Below are positions 54,762 to 63,795 of a stretch of DNA of 64,000 nt, one piece after another. The translations under genes were made by a program, and so were the position numbers. Under the pieces are notes generated by a model that was not told the DNA's origin, did not search any database, and was given only the letters and a program-made list of their open reading frames with translations. Origin of the DNA: Blautia parvula. GTDB taxonomy: Bacteria > Bacillota > Clostridia > Lachnospirales > Lachnospiraceae. The number at the start of each line of letters is the position of its first letter. The stretch's first letter is position 1. The DNA lies in the NCBI RefSeq assembly GCF_020215665.1, contig NZ_CP084061.1:3952501-4016500 (forward strand). Reading direction: 5' to 3'.

Positions 54762-55449
54762 TGGTATATCCCACTCCCCACACGGTTTTTATAAATTTCG
54801 GGTTTCTTGACGGTTCCTTCATTTTCTCTCTGAGGCGTCCAATATGCGCCATCACGGTATTATTGCTGTCAAAATACCGCTCGCCCCATACTGCCTCAAA
54901 TAATTCCTCCGTAGAAACAACCGTCCCCTGACGCTCGCACAGATACCAAAGGATGGAAAACTCCGTTGGCGTCAGTTGAATTTCCTTTCCAAACAGGATA
55001 CACTTATGACTGCTCTTGCTGATTGTCATCCCCCGGATATCGTATTCCGTGCGTTCAGCCTCCTGCTTTATGCCGGGCTGCTTGTACCTCATGTACTGCC
55101 TTAGCTGCGCCTTTACCCGCGCAACCACTTCCAGCGGGTTAAACGGCTTCGTAATATAATCATCTGCAACGGACAGCCCCATGATTTTATCCCCGTCCTC
55201 GACTTTGGCTGTCAGCATGATAACAGGGAAGTAGAACTTCTCCCGGATTTTCTGACAGATCTGAAACCCGTCAACATCCGGAAGCATGATATCCAGTATG
55301 GCTAAATCCAGTTCCACGGATTCAATACACTTTAGTGCAGCCTTGCCATTATAAAATTTATATACAGTATATCCATCATTTTTCAGGTACACTTCAACTA
55401 AGTCGGCTAACTCTTTTTCATCGTCAACCACTAAGATTTTTTCATTCAT
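54754..55449 (-). CDS. vanR: VanR response regulator
   Basis: A 231-residue OmpR-family regulator. Receiver domain: 'LVVDDEKELADL', phospho-Asp in 'DLAILDIMLPDVDG', Thr/Lys in 'MLTAK' and 'ITKPFNP'. C-terminal winged helix: 'LTPTEFSILWYLCERQG', 'NTVMAHIGRLREK'. It activates vanYHDX through the boxes at 53610-53633. The ATG at 55449 follows AAGGAG by 7 nt; the upstream in-frame extension to 55524 is unlikely. Confidence 0.95.
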   Translation of the reverse strand: MNEKILVVDDEKELADLVEVYLKNDGYTVYKFYNGKAALKCIESVELDLAILDIMLPDVDGFQICQKIREKFYFPVIMLTAKVEDGDKIMGLSVADDYITKPFNPLEVVARVKAQLRQYMRYKQPGIKQEAERTEYDIRGMTISKSSHKCILFGKEIQLTPTEFSILWYLCERQGTVVSTEELFEAVWGERYFDSNNTVMAHIGRLREKMKEPSRNPKFIKTVWGVGYTIE

Positions 55450-55506
55450 TGTGTTACTCCTTATACTTGAGATCCAACTGTCATAATTATGGTTACATAT
55501 GGGATG

Positions 55507-55535
55507 ATAATAGCAAAATCGCAAATAATCGTCAA
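55507..55535 (-). promoter_or_regulatory. Probable vanRS promoter
   Basis: Minus strand TTGACG (55535-55530), 17 nt, TATTAT (55512-55507); 57 nt upstream of vanR. The -35 lies within the right arm of the hairpin at 55527-55573. Confidence 0.6.
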
Positions 55536-55573
55536 GAAAGCAGGCCGGACAAGCCTGTTTGATCTTGACGATT
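55527..55573. terminator. Long hairpin between the winged-helix gene and vanR
   Basis: AATCGTCAAGA / TCTTGACGATT outer arms with inner AAGCAGGC / GCCTGTTT (one wobble pair). It lies 38 nt after the stop of the gene at 55611. It could end that transcript; it also overlaps the vanR promoter, so a regulatory role is possible. No strong T-tract. Confidence 0.5.
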
Positions 55574-55610
55574 ACCGCTATTCTGCTAACACTGGCAGAT
55601 TATATGGGTT

Positions 55611-56102
55611 TTATGGCGCTTCAAATTTGTAGCCGACACCAACAATGTTTATGATATAGTCCGGAGAATCTGGTGCCGATTTCAGCTTCCTCCGCAAGTT
55701 ACTCACATGATTGCTTACTGCTTTCTTGGAATAAAAAGTATAATCTTCGTTCCAGACCAGTTCCATAATCAGCTCATAAGTAAATACTCTTTTTGGATGC
55801 GTGATCAGAAGAGCAAAAATATCAAATTCTTTCGCTGTCAATTCAATCACTTGTCCGCTCACACGCACAAGCCGCTGCTCCAAACAAAAGTATAGCTCTC
55901 CCATTTTGATCTCTGTGAAAGCACTGCCGGTCTCCGTCTGTGGGCCTTGACTTTGCAAGCGGCAACATTGGTTATCAGCTGCGTCGGCATCCTGCATTTC
56001 TTCGCTGAAAAGATATTTTATTAACTCCTGCCGCTGTCTTGCACTTAACAGCATAAGCAGTTTTTCTCCAATTTTATCTCCTGACTCAGAGATCTCTATC
56101 AC
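55611..56102 (-). CDS. Stand-alone OmpR-type winged-helix regulator
   Basis: A 163-residue protein without a receiver domain. An N-terminal helical part ('GDKIGEKLLMLLSARQRQELIKYL') is followed by a full winged helix (about 65-160: 'VIELTAKEFDIFALLITHPKRVF', 'KKAVSNHVSNLRRKL', 'NIVGVGYKFE'). The start is uncertain: GTG at 56102, though the paralogue at 33386 is similar for seven residues further upstream, where here the frame meets TGA. It is adjacent to the van operon but separated by a hairpin. Confidence 0.8.
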   Translation of the reverse strand: MIEISESGDKIGEKLLMLLSARQRQELIKYLFSEEMQDADAADNQCCRLQSQGPQTETGSAFTEIKMGELYFCLEQRLVRVSGQVIELTAKEFDIFALLITHPKRVFTYELIMELVWNEDYTFYSKKAVSNHVSNLRRKLKSAPDSPDYIINIVGVGYKFEAP

Positions 56103-56164
56103 GGCTAATTTCCCATATCATCATCTCCTGTTAGTGTGGATCTATACTCAACAAAAAATACATT

Positions 56165-56980
56165 TTAAGCGTTATAAAGCTTGCTATATTGTTTTGGAGT
56201 AACCATGGCGTATTTCTTGAAAAAATTAGTAAAGTGGCTTTGGCTGCTAAAACCGAGCTGATAGGTAATATTTGATAAATCTTCTCCGGCCTTCAGCATT
56301 TTTTTGGCTTCAGTCATTTTTGTACATTCAATAAAGCGATAAGGAGATATCCCCTTTTCTTTCGTAAACATCCGAATAAAGTGGTACTTGCTGAAACCCG
56401 TAAAGGAACTTAAATCGCATAAAGATATGTTTGAGGCGTAATGCCTTTCAATATACTCACAAGCACGTTTAATAACATCTGAAACATCTATTTGTTCGTA
56501 TTCCACTGGTTGGGAACAGCCGGCAACCAAATCGCCAATAATCATATAAAGCAATTCTTCCTTTTGCAAGTCACAATATGAGCCATTTTCAATTAAGTCA
56601 ATCAGCTCTGTGATCTGTGGAATCAGGTCGCTCTGATAAACAATCTGCGGTTCAAAATAAGGACATATGGCATATCCTAAACATTCCAATGTCAATTCTT
56701 CCATGCGTTCAGTAGTGATGTGGAAACATCTAAAATCCAACAGTTCCTTTTTCAATTCCAAACAAGTATGATTATCTTTCGGATTGAAAAGGAGCAGATC
56801 ATTTTTTCCTATGGTGTATTCCTTACCTTGACATATTACTCGTCGGCTCCCGCTTTCTATATAGCCTAACTCATAGTAATCATGAAAATGCGGCGGCAAA
56901 CTTTCAATCATTCCTGTCAGTGTCAGTACCTCTATATTCAGTTTTTCGTCAAAAACAATTTTACTGTTGGAATGATCCAT
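56165..56980 (-). CDS. AraC-family transcriptional regulator
   Basis: A 271-residue regulator with an N-terminal cupin sensor ('PPHFHDYYELGYIESGSRRV' region, about 25-80) and C-terminal double HTH (about 165-268: 'SLCDLSSFTGFSKYHFIRMF', 'LGFSSQSHFTNFFKKY'). No obvious target next to it: downstream lies the winged-helix gene and upstream an ABC remnant whose parent operon may once have been controlled by it. The frame looks intact. Confidence 0.9.
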   Translation of the reverse strand: MDHSNSKIVFDEKLNIEVLTLTGMIESLPPHFHDYYELGYIESGSRRVICQGKEYTIGKNDLLLFNPKDNHTCLELKKELLDFRCFHITTERMEELTLECLGYAICPYFEPQIVYQSDLIPQITELIDLIENGSYCDLQKEELLYMIIGDLVAGCSQPVEYEQIDVSDVIKRACEYIERHYASNISLCDLSSFTGFSKYHFIRMFTKEKGISPYRFIECTKMTEAKKMLKAGEDLSNITYQLGFSSQSHFTNFFKKYAMVTPKQYSKLYNA

Positions 56981-57203
56981 AAGTCACCTCCGCAAAAATT
57001 ACTCCAATAATATCATTATAGTTTATACATATGCCTTTTTCTTGCATAATGTTGCTGTTTTTCGTTAAGGTCTGTCGAATACCGTTCTTTTATACCTGTA
57101 TAAAAATACGAACAAGCATTACGGAGGCAATGATCCTGAATCATTTCCATAACGCTTGCTGTTCTTTTTTATGTTCCAGGTATCTCGTCTATATTCATTC
57201 TAT

Positions 57204-57512
57204 TTAGATAATTACACCATCCTGTACAGTAATCATGCAGCTGGTGTTTCTTGCCGCTTCCGGAGAATGCGTTACCATGATGATCGTCTGGCCGGTCGTC
57301 TGATTGATCTCCCGGAGCAAGCTCATAATCTCCGCTCCGGTCTCGCTGTCCAGGTTTCCCGTGGGTTCATCTGCGAATAGGATCTCAGGATTGCCAATCA
57401 GGGCGCGGGCGATGGCCATAAGAAGGACTGCTATACCAAAAACAGCCCGTGCGTTCCTTCTGTGCCTTCTTCGATGTCTTATACGGGGAACACAACTTGT
57501 CCCGACTCGCAT
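57204..57512 (-). pseudogene. C-terminal remnant of an ABC transporter ATPase
   Basis: The last ~70 codons encode '[23 protein letters not shown]' (Walker B) and '[12 protein letters not shown]' (H-loop) of a LolD/FtsE-type ATPase. Walker A, Q-loop and the LSGGQ signature are missing, replaced by an unrelated Arg-rich stretch. Neither a permease nor the N-terminal half is nearby. Confidence 0.8.
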
Positions 57513-57539
57513 AAAAAATCATCTCTTTACTTTTGAAGA

Positions 57540-58022
57540 TCACTTTGCAAGGTTGGTAAGTGTATCACCTGTAATACGATATACTGTCCAGTCAGACATG
57601 GGTTCTGCTCCTAGAGAAAGGTAAAAATCAATGCTTGATTTATTCCAGTCAAGGCACCACCATTCTAATCGGCCACAACCTCGTTCAACAGCAATGGCCG
57701 CCAGTCTTTTCAGAATTGCTTTTCCATATCCTTTTCCTCTGCATTCCGGCTTTACATACAAATCTTCAAGGTAAATTCCGGCTCTACCCAAGAAAGTAGA
57801 AAAATTGTGAAAGAAAAGAGCAAAGCCAACTTCTTTTCCGTTTACTACAGCGAAAATTACTTCTGCCTTTTGTTTATCAAAAATCCATTCCTCCAATGTT
57901 TTTTCATCAGCAACGACTTCGTTAAGCATTTTTTCATAATCAGCAAGTTCTTTGATAAATTGCAAAATCAATGCTGTGTCTTCTCGTTTAGCATATCTAA
58001 AATCTAAGTCTTTATTATACAC
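57540..58022 (-). CDS. GNAT-family N-acetyltransferase
   Basis: A 160-residue acetyltransferase: N-terminal 'FRYAKREDTALILQFIKELADYEK', and acetyl-CoA-binding 'YVKPECRGKGYGKAIL' (R-G-x-G-Y-G), then 'RLEWWCLDWNKSSIDFYLSLGAEP'. This wording is close to the spermidine/diamine (thialysine) acetyltransferase branch, so a polyamine or small amine is a possible substrate. Single gene, apparently intact. Confidence 0.88.
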   Translation of the reverse strand: MYNKDLDFRYAKREDTALILQFIKELADYEKMLNEVVADEKTLEEWIFDKQKAEVIFAVVNGKEVGFALFFHNFSTFLGRAGIYLEDLYVKPECRGKGYGKAILKRLAAIAVERGCGRLEWWCLDWNKSSIDFYLSLGAEPMSDWTVYRITGDTLTNLAK

Positions 58023-58060
58023 AGTGAATCACTCCTCTCTGTATTTCCAGTTCAGCATTT

Positions 58061-58417
58061 TTACCAAATACGAAACGATATAACAGCTTTCATGATAATG
58101 GCAAAAACATTGATACCAGCCCTAATAGGGGTTGTACTGCAAACGGCAATGCACAGTGAGATAACAATCCGAGACGTAAATTTCCCAAGAAAGTTATGCA
58201 AATCCACAACACTGTCAATCAGGTGCATCAACGCCGGGAGGTTTGCCTGCCGGTAATCCAAATATTTTGAAAAACCCCCCATAAAAACTCCAAAAAGCAG
58301 GATGCCCATGGAAATAAGCACTTGCTTCGGAATGGAATATGATTTTTGGGAAGTCCGTATTTTACCCAAAAACTCCTTCAATGTTTGCTCCTCCTTCTCA
58401 AAGGAAGTTCCGCACAT
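58061..58417 (-). pseudogene. Truncated small membrane protein
   Basis: 118 codons with a hydrophilic start, two hydrophobic segments ('VLISMGILLFGVFMGGFSKYL', cut to 'MGILLFGVFMGG', and 'IVISLCIAVCSTTPIRAGINVF') and a short divergent end 'AIIMKAVISFRIW'. Related proteins continue with two more helices after 'INVF', so the C-terminal part seems lost. I know the family only as unnamed membrane proteins. It is 11 nt downstream of the DUF4304 gene. Confidence 0.55.
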
Positions 58418-58428
58418 TTCAAATCATC

Positions 58429-59154
58429 TTATTCTGCAGAGAGCGTCATGCAAATCAACGGCCATGTGTCCTCTTGCGGATGCGTCGATAATTCACGCAC
58501 TTTGCAATAAATTGATTTATTTTGCATGATTTCATCTGTGGTAAGGCATAGTGTCTTTTTCTTCTCAACGAGCTCTTTCATATTTACGGTGCCAATCCAA
58601 GTATCTTTTTGAAACGGTAATGTCAGCATATGTGCTTCCGAAAAGTAATCTACCAGACGTACAAACTGACTTTTTGATTCTTCTTGCCACAGCGCAACGC
58701 ATTCTTGATAATCTGCTATGCTGTCAATCTGGGATAGCCCCGGAATGATATACTGCTGCATATCATTTGCAATGATGGCTTGAATCTCCTCATAGGGGGT
58801 ATCCATCGGCTTGTAGTTTTTATAACCGTCAATGACATAACCCCGTATATCACGGAGCGGGTGTAACCTGCCTTGATGCGGCAAAAAGCAAGCTTCTGTA
58901 AAAGATTTGAAAAAAGTAACATCTTGTAGTTGTTCATCTGAAAGGTCAGGCGTATCTACTACGATATTCAGCCAAAAGGAAAACCCAGTAACATTGCTGT
59001 TAAATTGGGAGCTTTGAATATTTACGGCGATTGTGCAGGCTTCCTTATGGATGGAAAAAGCCTGTGTTCCCCGAAGGCTGTGAAAACCTGCTTCTTTGAG
59101 CGCCGGTTTGATAACTTGTTGAATTACTTTATTTTTCTTTTCTCGTGAAGTCAT
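58429..59154 (-). CDS. DUF4304-domain protein
   Basis: A 241-residue soluble protein. 'VIKPALKEAGFHSLRGTQAF' and 'VNIQSSQFNSNVTGFSFWLNI' are the DUF4304 hallmarks (about 12-65), followed by a less conserved alpha/beta region. Function of the family is unknown; it is found in scattered accessory regions. The frame looks intact. Confidence 0.8.
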   Translation of the reverse strand: MTSREKKNKVIQQVIKPALKEAGFHSLRGTQAFSIHKEACTIAVNIQSSQFNSNVTGFSFWLNIVVDTPDLSDEQLQDVTFFKSFTEACFLPHQGRLHPLRDIRGYVIDGYKNYKPMDTPYEEIQAIIANDMQQYIIPGLSQIDSIADYQECVALWQEESKSQFVRLVDYFSEAHMLTLPFQKDTWIGTVNMKELVEKKKTLCLTTDEIMQNKSIYCKVRELSTHPQEDTWPLICMTLSAE

Positions 59155-59189
59155 ATTCTTGTACCGCTCTTTCTGTCAGTTATTTATTG

Positions 59190-59456
59190 CTATCTTTGCT
59201 GTTCCTGTACCTTATGCGCCGTGATGATCGTATAGCTATAAGCGTTGACTGTAATGATACACCCGTCAACCGTTATATACCAGTTTTTTCCTTTTCTCGA
59301 TATGGATGCTTCAACAGAAGATATCCTATTTCTGCACCAATCAACAACATGATCGGTATCCAAAGCAAGGTTTCTCTTGATTCTTTCTACACCCAATTCG
59401 GTCGTATGTAGCTTATCCAAATGATTCAGTAATTCGTTGTTCTGCATATTTTTCAC
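59190..59456 (-). CDS. DUF3781-domain protein
   Basis: An 88-residue protein with the family motifs 'LDKLHTTELGVERIKRNL', 'VVDWCRNRI' and 'NWYITVDGCIITVNAYSYTIITAHK', nearly full length for DUF3781. Function unknown. Followed by a DUF4304 gene in the same orientation. Confidence 0.85.
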   Translation of the reverse strand: MKNMQNNELLNHLDKLHTTELGVERIKRNLALDTDHVVDWCRNRISSVEASISRKGKNWYITVDGCIITVNAYSYTIITAHKVQEQQR

Positions 59457-59482
59457 CCCTCAAACCGGAATTTGAGAAACAA

Positions 59483-59833
59483 CTACATTCCGGCAATCTT
59501 CCTGACAGTGTTTGCCGTTCTGATTGTCAGTTTGCCGCTGATGTTCGCACTTGCCGTCTCCCTCCACCAGTTTGTTTTTTGATAATCCTTTCGGCTGAAA
59601 GACCAGAATACCGCTACCTTATATTTCTTAATCTTTTCTAATCCTTCTCTGGGTTCTCCAATCTCACCCCATACTTCAGCAAATGTAGCTGGAGCCATAA
59701 TAAAAATCAGATTATCATAGATTTTTTTATTTACATCGCCCCACCAAGCCGGCGCATGTTGCAAAATATCTTCGAGATCCTCCTTTGATATAACGAAAAT
59801 CGGAATATCCAGACCAAACCGTTCTTTTATCAT
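59483..59833 (-). pseudogene. DUF1697-family protein, C-terminal part only
   Basis: 116 codons, 'MIKERFGLDIPIFVISKEDLEDIL', 'YDNLIFIMAPATFAEVW', 'VFWSFSRKDYQKTNWW', 'LTIRTANTVRKI', match the second half of DUF1697 proteins (about 180 residues). In frame upstream only 'SSGSLTNRIET' precedes, then a TAG, so the N-terminal ~65 residues with the 'LLRGINVGG' motif are missing. Confidence 0.75.
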
Positions 59834-59837
59834 CGTT

Positions 59838-59936
59838 TCAATCCGGTTTGTAAGGCTTCCGCTTGATGGCTAATATCTGCACAAAATCTCCAAACAAAGA
59901 CGTATCAATGGGCTCAAACATCAATAACTTATTCAT
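59838..59936 (-). other. Short unassigned ORF fused upstream of the DUF1697 remnant
   Basis: 32 codons from ATG 59936 (GGAGG 8 nt before it): 'MNKLLMFEPIDTSLFGDF...'. The good ribosome site suggests the beginning of a real gene whose rest was deleted when joined to the DUF1697 fragment. Family not recognised. Confidence 0.35.
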
Positions 59937-60009
59937 AAAAGCATCCTCCATAAATCTAAATTTGAAAATCACTTCTTCATGATAAGTTTCAGTGCTATAT
60001 TTCTTCTTT

Positions 60010-60333
60010 CAGCAATTTTCTGAAACACCTCTTTCTTACTCTGTTTTCTCCTGCTGGCGAGACCTCCCCGAGTACCACACACTTCTTTCTCTCCATATAT
60101 CTGCCACATTTATTACAGCTAATTCCGAGTAGTTATTGGACTTTAGTTTGTATAACCACCTTATCCTTAACTGCAACCTGATGTGATTTCTGTTTGTCAG
60201 ACCAGAGATTTGCTTACAGCTTCCTTCAGATTCCACCTCACGATGGACACCCTTGCTGTTCGGCTGTGTCCTTCCCACTACTAAGGCAGACTAGGGATTT
60301 TCACCCTTTAGAAGCGTGTGCCGTCGGGCGCAC
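60010..60333 (-). ncRNA. 5' stub of a group II intron (domain I)
   Basis: On the minus strand the sequence starts GTGCGCCCGACGGCAC, the standard 5' end of bacterial group II introns, and continues with 'GGGTGAAAATCCC', 'CCGAACAGCAAGGGTGTCC' and 'AACTACTCGGAATTAG', typical domain I. It stops near 60010 with no reverse transcriptase. The 80-codon frame here is not protein-like. It inserted 30 nt after the mgtE stop. Confidence 0.75.
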
Positions 60334-60364
60334 TATAAAAAACCAGGTTTGAAAAACTGCTTTT

Positions 60365-61750
60365 TTATATATGAAGTATCATTGTTGCCAGCCAGAAATA
60401 AATTAAAAGTGAAAGCGCATCCATAACCGTCGTAATAAACGGAGATGATATTACAGCCGGGTCAAGCTTCATTTTTTTTGCAAGAATAGGAAATACGCAT
60501 CCAACCATTTTGGCAAATATAATTTCGATTATAAGTGTCAGACTGATTACAAGATCAACCTGAATAGTAATAGCACTCATACCGAGCAATGTTCTGTCAA
60601 CAAACCAAATTTTAACAAAATTGACAGCAGCAAGTGTAATTCCGCACAGAACACCTACTCTGAATTCCTTCCATATAACTTTAAAAATATCTTTAAAATC
60701 TATTTCTTTAAGTGAAAGAGCACGGATAATAACGGCACTCGCCTGCCCTCCCGAATTACCGCTTGTTCCCGTAAGCATAGGCACAAACGAGGTCAGTACA
60801 ATCAGTGCTGAAAGCTTGTCCTCAAAAGCATTTAAAATCATACTCGTAAATGTTGCACTTATCATAAGAAACAAAAGCCACGTAATTCTGGATTTCCATG
60901 TTTCAAATATGCCTGTTTTGAGATAAGGTTTCTCGTTAGGCATAATAGCGTGCATCTTCTGGATATCCTCAGTATTCTCTTCCTGCAATACGTCAATAGC
61001 ATCATCGACTGTAATGATACCCACAAGCCTGTTTTCCATATCCACAACAGGAAGAGCAAGGAAGTTATACTTATCAAGGAAATTTGCCGCTATTTCTTTA
61101 TCATCATGCGTGTTTACAAAAATTGTATTTGTTTCCATAAACTCTTCAATCTTATCGCCATAATCGTGTAACAAAAGTTCTTTTACTGTAGTTACACCAA
61201 TAAGATGCCTTGAGCTGTCAGTAACGTAACAAGTATAAATTGTTTCCTTATCAACACCTGTACGTCTTATTCTTTTAAAGGCATCCTCAACAGTGTTATC
61301 CTTTTTCAGATCAACAAACTCAGGAGTCATAATTGAGCCTGCGCTGTCCTCAGGATACTTTAAAAGAGTGTTAATTGATTTTCGTGTCTGTGCATCAGTA
61401 TTTCTGAGTATTCTTTTTACAATTGTCGCAGGCATTTCCTCAATAATATCAACTGTATCATCAAGGTAAAGCTCGTCAATAACCTCACGAAGCTCTGTAT
61501 CTGAAAAAGCATGGATGAGAGCTTCCTGCGTTTCACCGTCAAGTTCAACGAATGTTTCAGCCGCCTCTTCTTTAGGAAGAAGACGGAAGAGCAAAATCCT
61601 CTGTTCATTTGGAAATTCATCAAAAAGAACAGCAATATCAGTTGGATTAATGTCTGCTAAAATGCTTTTAAGCTGTGAATATTTCTTCTCTCTGTAAAGA
61701 GTGGAGATTTGCTCTATAAGCTTTTCAAATTCAAGTTTTTTAAGATTCAT
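60365..61750 (-). CDS. mgtE: MgtE-family magnesium transporter
   Basis: A 461-residue membrane channel of usual length. The cytosolic MgtE_N domain (about 10-130) is followed by two CBS domains (about 135-255; 'AGSIMTPEFVDLK', 'VDDAIDVLQEENTEDI') that gate on Mg2+, a plug helix, and five transmembrane helices with the pore motif 'GTSGNSGGQAS' (about 325) and a final 'PFITTVMDALSL'. No M-box riboswitch-like sequence was recognised in the 200-nt leader. A single gene; its AT-rich codon use differs somewhat from its GC-richer neighbours. Confidence 0.95.
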   Translation of the reverse strand: MNLKKLEFEKLIEQISTLYREKKYSQLKSILADINPTDIAVLFDEFPNEQRILLFRLLPKEEAAETFVELDGETQEALIHAFSDTELREVIDELYLDDTVDIIEEMPATIVKRILRNTDAQTRKSINTLLKYPEDSAGSIMTPEFVDLKKDNTVEDAFKRIRRTGVDKETIYTCYVTDSSRHLIGVTTVKELLLHDYGDKIEEFMETNTIFVNTHDDKEIAANFLDKYNFLALPVVDMENRLVGIITVDDAIDVLQEENTEDIQKMHAIMPNEKPYLKTGIFETWKSRITWLLFLMISATFTSMILNAFEDKLSALIVLTSFVPMLTGTSGNSGGQASAVIIRALSLKEIDFKDIFKVIWKEFRVGVLCGITLAAVNFVKIWFVDRTLLGMSAITIQVDLVISLTLIIEIIFAKMVGCVFPILAKKMKLDPAVISSPFITTVMDALSLLIYFWLATMILHI

Positions 61751-61959
61751 GGTCCGTATCTCCTTTCGTTTTTTATTCTATTCCATAGTATTGTTACCTC
61801 CTTATGTATCAAAACTGTTGAATTGGAATTTATCATAATGAATTAAGGATATTATAGGTTTAAGTGGTAGCAAGACTTTAATAAAGCAGAAAAGCCTCAA
61901 TTGAATTTCTATACCAGATTAGTTACTGTGTATAACCTCCATATAAACGTCCTCTTCCA

Positions 61960-63123
61960 TCATTTGTTCTTTTGATTTTTTATCCAGATATAGCAGATAA
62001 CCACTCCGATTAAGGCTATTCCTCCCGTGGTTATATATGGCAATTCAATATTGCTTTCATACAGATACCCAGTTAATAAAGGAGCAATAACTTTACTAAG
62101 ATTTCCGGCGGTACTGGCAAATCCCATCAGTGTTCCTTTATGCTGATTGTCAGTTTTTGAAAGGGTTGCGTTTAATGTGGGTACTGTAATAGCAGAAGAT
62201 ACCGCAAATAAGCCAAAAACCACCAACACACTAACAAACCCAGTTGTCAATACCATGGCAAACGCTACTAAGGTTTTGCAAAACATACCTATCAGTATTA
62301 GTCGCTTCTCACCAATTTTTTTTGCTAAAGGACCAGTCAAAAAGCCTTGTACTACAATCAAAATGCCTGCTAGAGCCATCCAAATAACACCAACTTGCTT
62401 AGTGGAAAATCCAAACTTATCTACGACATACAGCCCCGTAATTCCTTGCAAGCCTGTTTGACAGAAATTCACGACGAAAATAAGTATCAAAACCATTCCT
62501 GCTGAGCCAAAAATTATACTTTTCAGGTCTGAAAAATCAAAGGGTTTTCTTTTTTCCGTCTGTCCTGAACGCTCAATTGACTCTGGCAAAAGTGTTAGAA
62601 TTAGCAGAAAGGCAATAAATGAAATGCCAGCTCCTGTAAAAAATGGGAGCGCAAGCGAATAGCCTGCAAGAATGCCTCCCAATAATGGTCCCATCATTAC
62701 GCCAACGCTCATTGAAGCTCCAAGTTGACTCATATTCTTGCTTCTTTCTTCCTCCGAGCTGGAATCTCCAACATATGCCAAAGATGCAACGGACGTAGCA
62801 GATGACAATATACCCGATAAACTGCGAGCTATAAATAGTGTCCAAAAGGATGAAGCCAAACCGAACAGGAACAAACTGATGGAATATCCTATAATACCAA
62901 TGCTGATAATCGGCTTTCTACCAATTCGGTCAGACAGTGCACCCCAAAAAGGTGCGCATACTGTTTGTGCAAGAGCATATACGGCAGTGAGCCATCCAAG
63001 CTCACGACCGCCAGCACCTAGATTTTCCATGTAAAATGGCATGACCGGAAGAATTAAGCTATATCCTAACGCAATCACCAAAGTAGCAAGCTTTAAAGCG
63101 AAAATAGGCTTTTTATTCATCAA
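61960..63123 (-). CDS. MFS multidrug/tetracycline-type efflux transporter
   Basis: A 387-residue membrane protein with twelve helices: 'LVIALGYSLILPVMPFYMENLG', cut to 'LGYSLILPVMPFY', motif A 'GALSDRIGRKP', motif C-like 'GASMSVGVMMGPLLGGI'. It resembles the TetA/Bmr-like drug:H+ antiporters. It overlaps the PEP-utilising-enzyme gene by 11 nt. The same gene exists truncated and inverted at 14679-15626, nearly identical over ~890 bp. Confidence 0.92.
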   Translation of the reverse strand: MMNKKPIFALKLATLVIALGYSLILPVMPFYMENLGAGGRELGWLTAVYALAQTVCAPFWGALSDRIGRKPIISIGIIGYSISLFLFGLASSFWTLFIARSLSGILSSATSVASLAYVGDSSSEEERSKNMSQLGASMSVGVMMGPLLGGILAGYSLALPFFTGAGISFIAFLLILTLLPESIERSGQTEKRKPFDFSDLKSIIFGSAGMVLILIFVVNFCQTGLQGITGLYVVDKFGFSTKQVGVIWMALAGILIVVQGFLTGPLAKKIGEKRLILIGMFCKTLVAFAMVLTTGFVSVLVVFGLFAVSSAITVPTLNATLSKTDNQHKGTLMGFASTAGNLSKVIAPLLTGYLYESNIELPYITTGGIALIGVVICYIWIKNQKNK

Positions 63124-63795
63124 TCGTCACCGTCCCCTCCGAGCCGTCCACCGTTATCATTTGTCCATTTTTAATACTTCTCGTGGCTGTGTGTGTCGCC
63201 ATGACAGCGGGGATACCATATTCACGGGCAACAATGCTTGAATGGCTAAGAGGGCCGCCAATGTCTGTTACAATCGCACTTGCGGAGGCAAACAACTGCG
63301 TCCATGCAGGAGTTGTGGTAACGGCGATCAAGATACTTCCCGGCTGGAATTTCTCAAAATCTGCCGGGCTGTTCAGTACACAGGCGGGAGCCGTAACAAC
63401 GCCTGCGCTGGTTCCTATGCCCGTCAATACAATTTTCCCATCTTTCTGTATTTGAGTTGCATGTGATACGGCTTTTTTGTTTTTTTCCGGCAACTGGGAA
63501 GGCGACACATAACCTCGGAATGTATCATGCTCCGCTTGTCGAGCAGGGATTGCCTCACTCAGATTAAATAGGGGTATATTTTTATCAAGCTGTGTTATGA
63601 GCGTTTCCAATTCTGTTTTTGTGAGCCAGTAAATATCGTCCAGATGTGAAATAGCTCCGCCAGTTAAGAGACGTTCAGAAATTTCTTGTAACATACGGCG
63701 AATCAGCGGGTGCCCCATCCCCATCAAATAAATAGCGTTTTCACGCATGGGGGCAGTATTTTGTGCCCAATGGAGCAGCTTCAAAAACAGCTTTT
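62233..63795 (-). repeat. Inverted duplication, second copy
   Basis: Matches 14006-15569 on the opposite strand. This copy is embedded in two intact genes and so is the donor or the older arrangement. Near identity of ~1.1 kb and 46.7 kb of intervening DNA would allow inversion by homologous recombination. Confidence 0.9.

Noticed and set aside
60036..60278. 80-codon open frame on the minus strand
   Set aside because: It lies wholly within group II intron domain I, which is structural RNA; the peptide has no protein-like pattern.
61751..61959. M-box magnesium riboswitch upstream of mgtE
   Set aside because: I looked for the conserved M-box core on the minus strand and did not see it; the leader is AT-rich and mostly unstructured.
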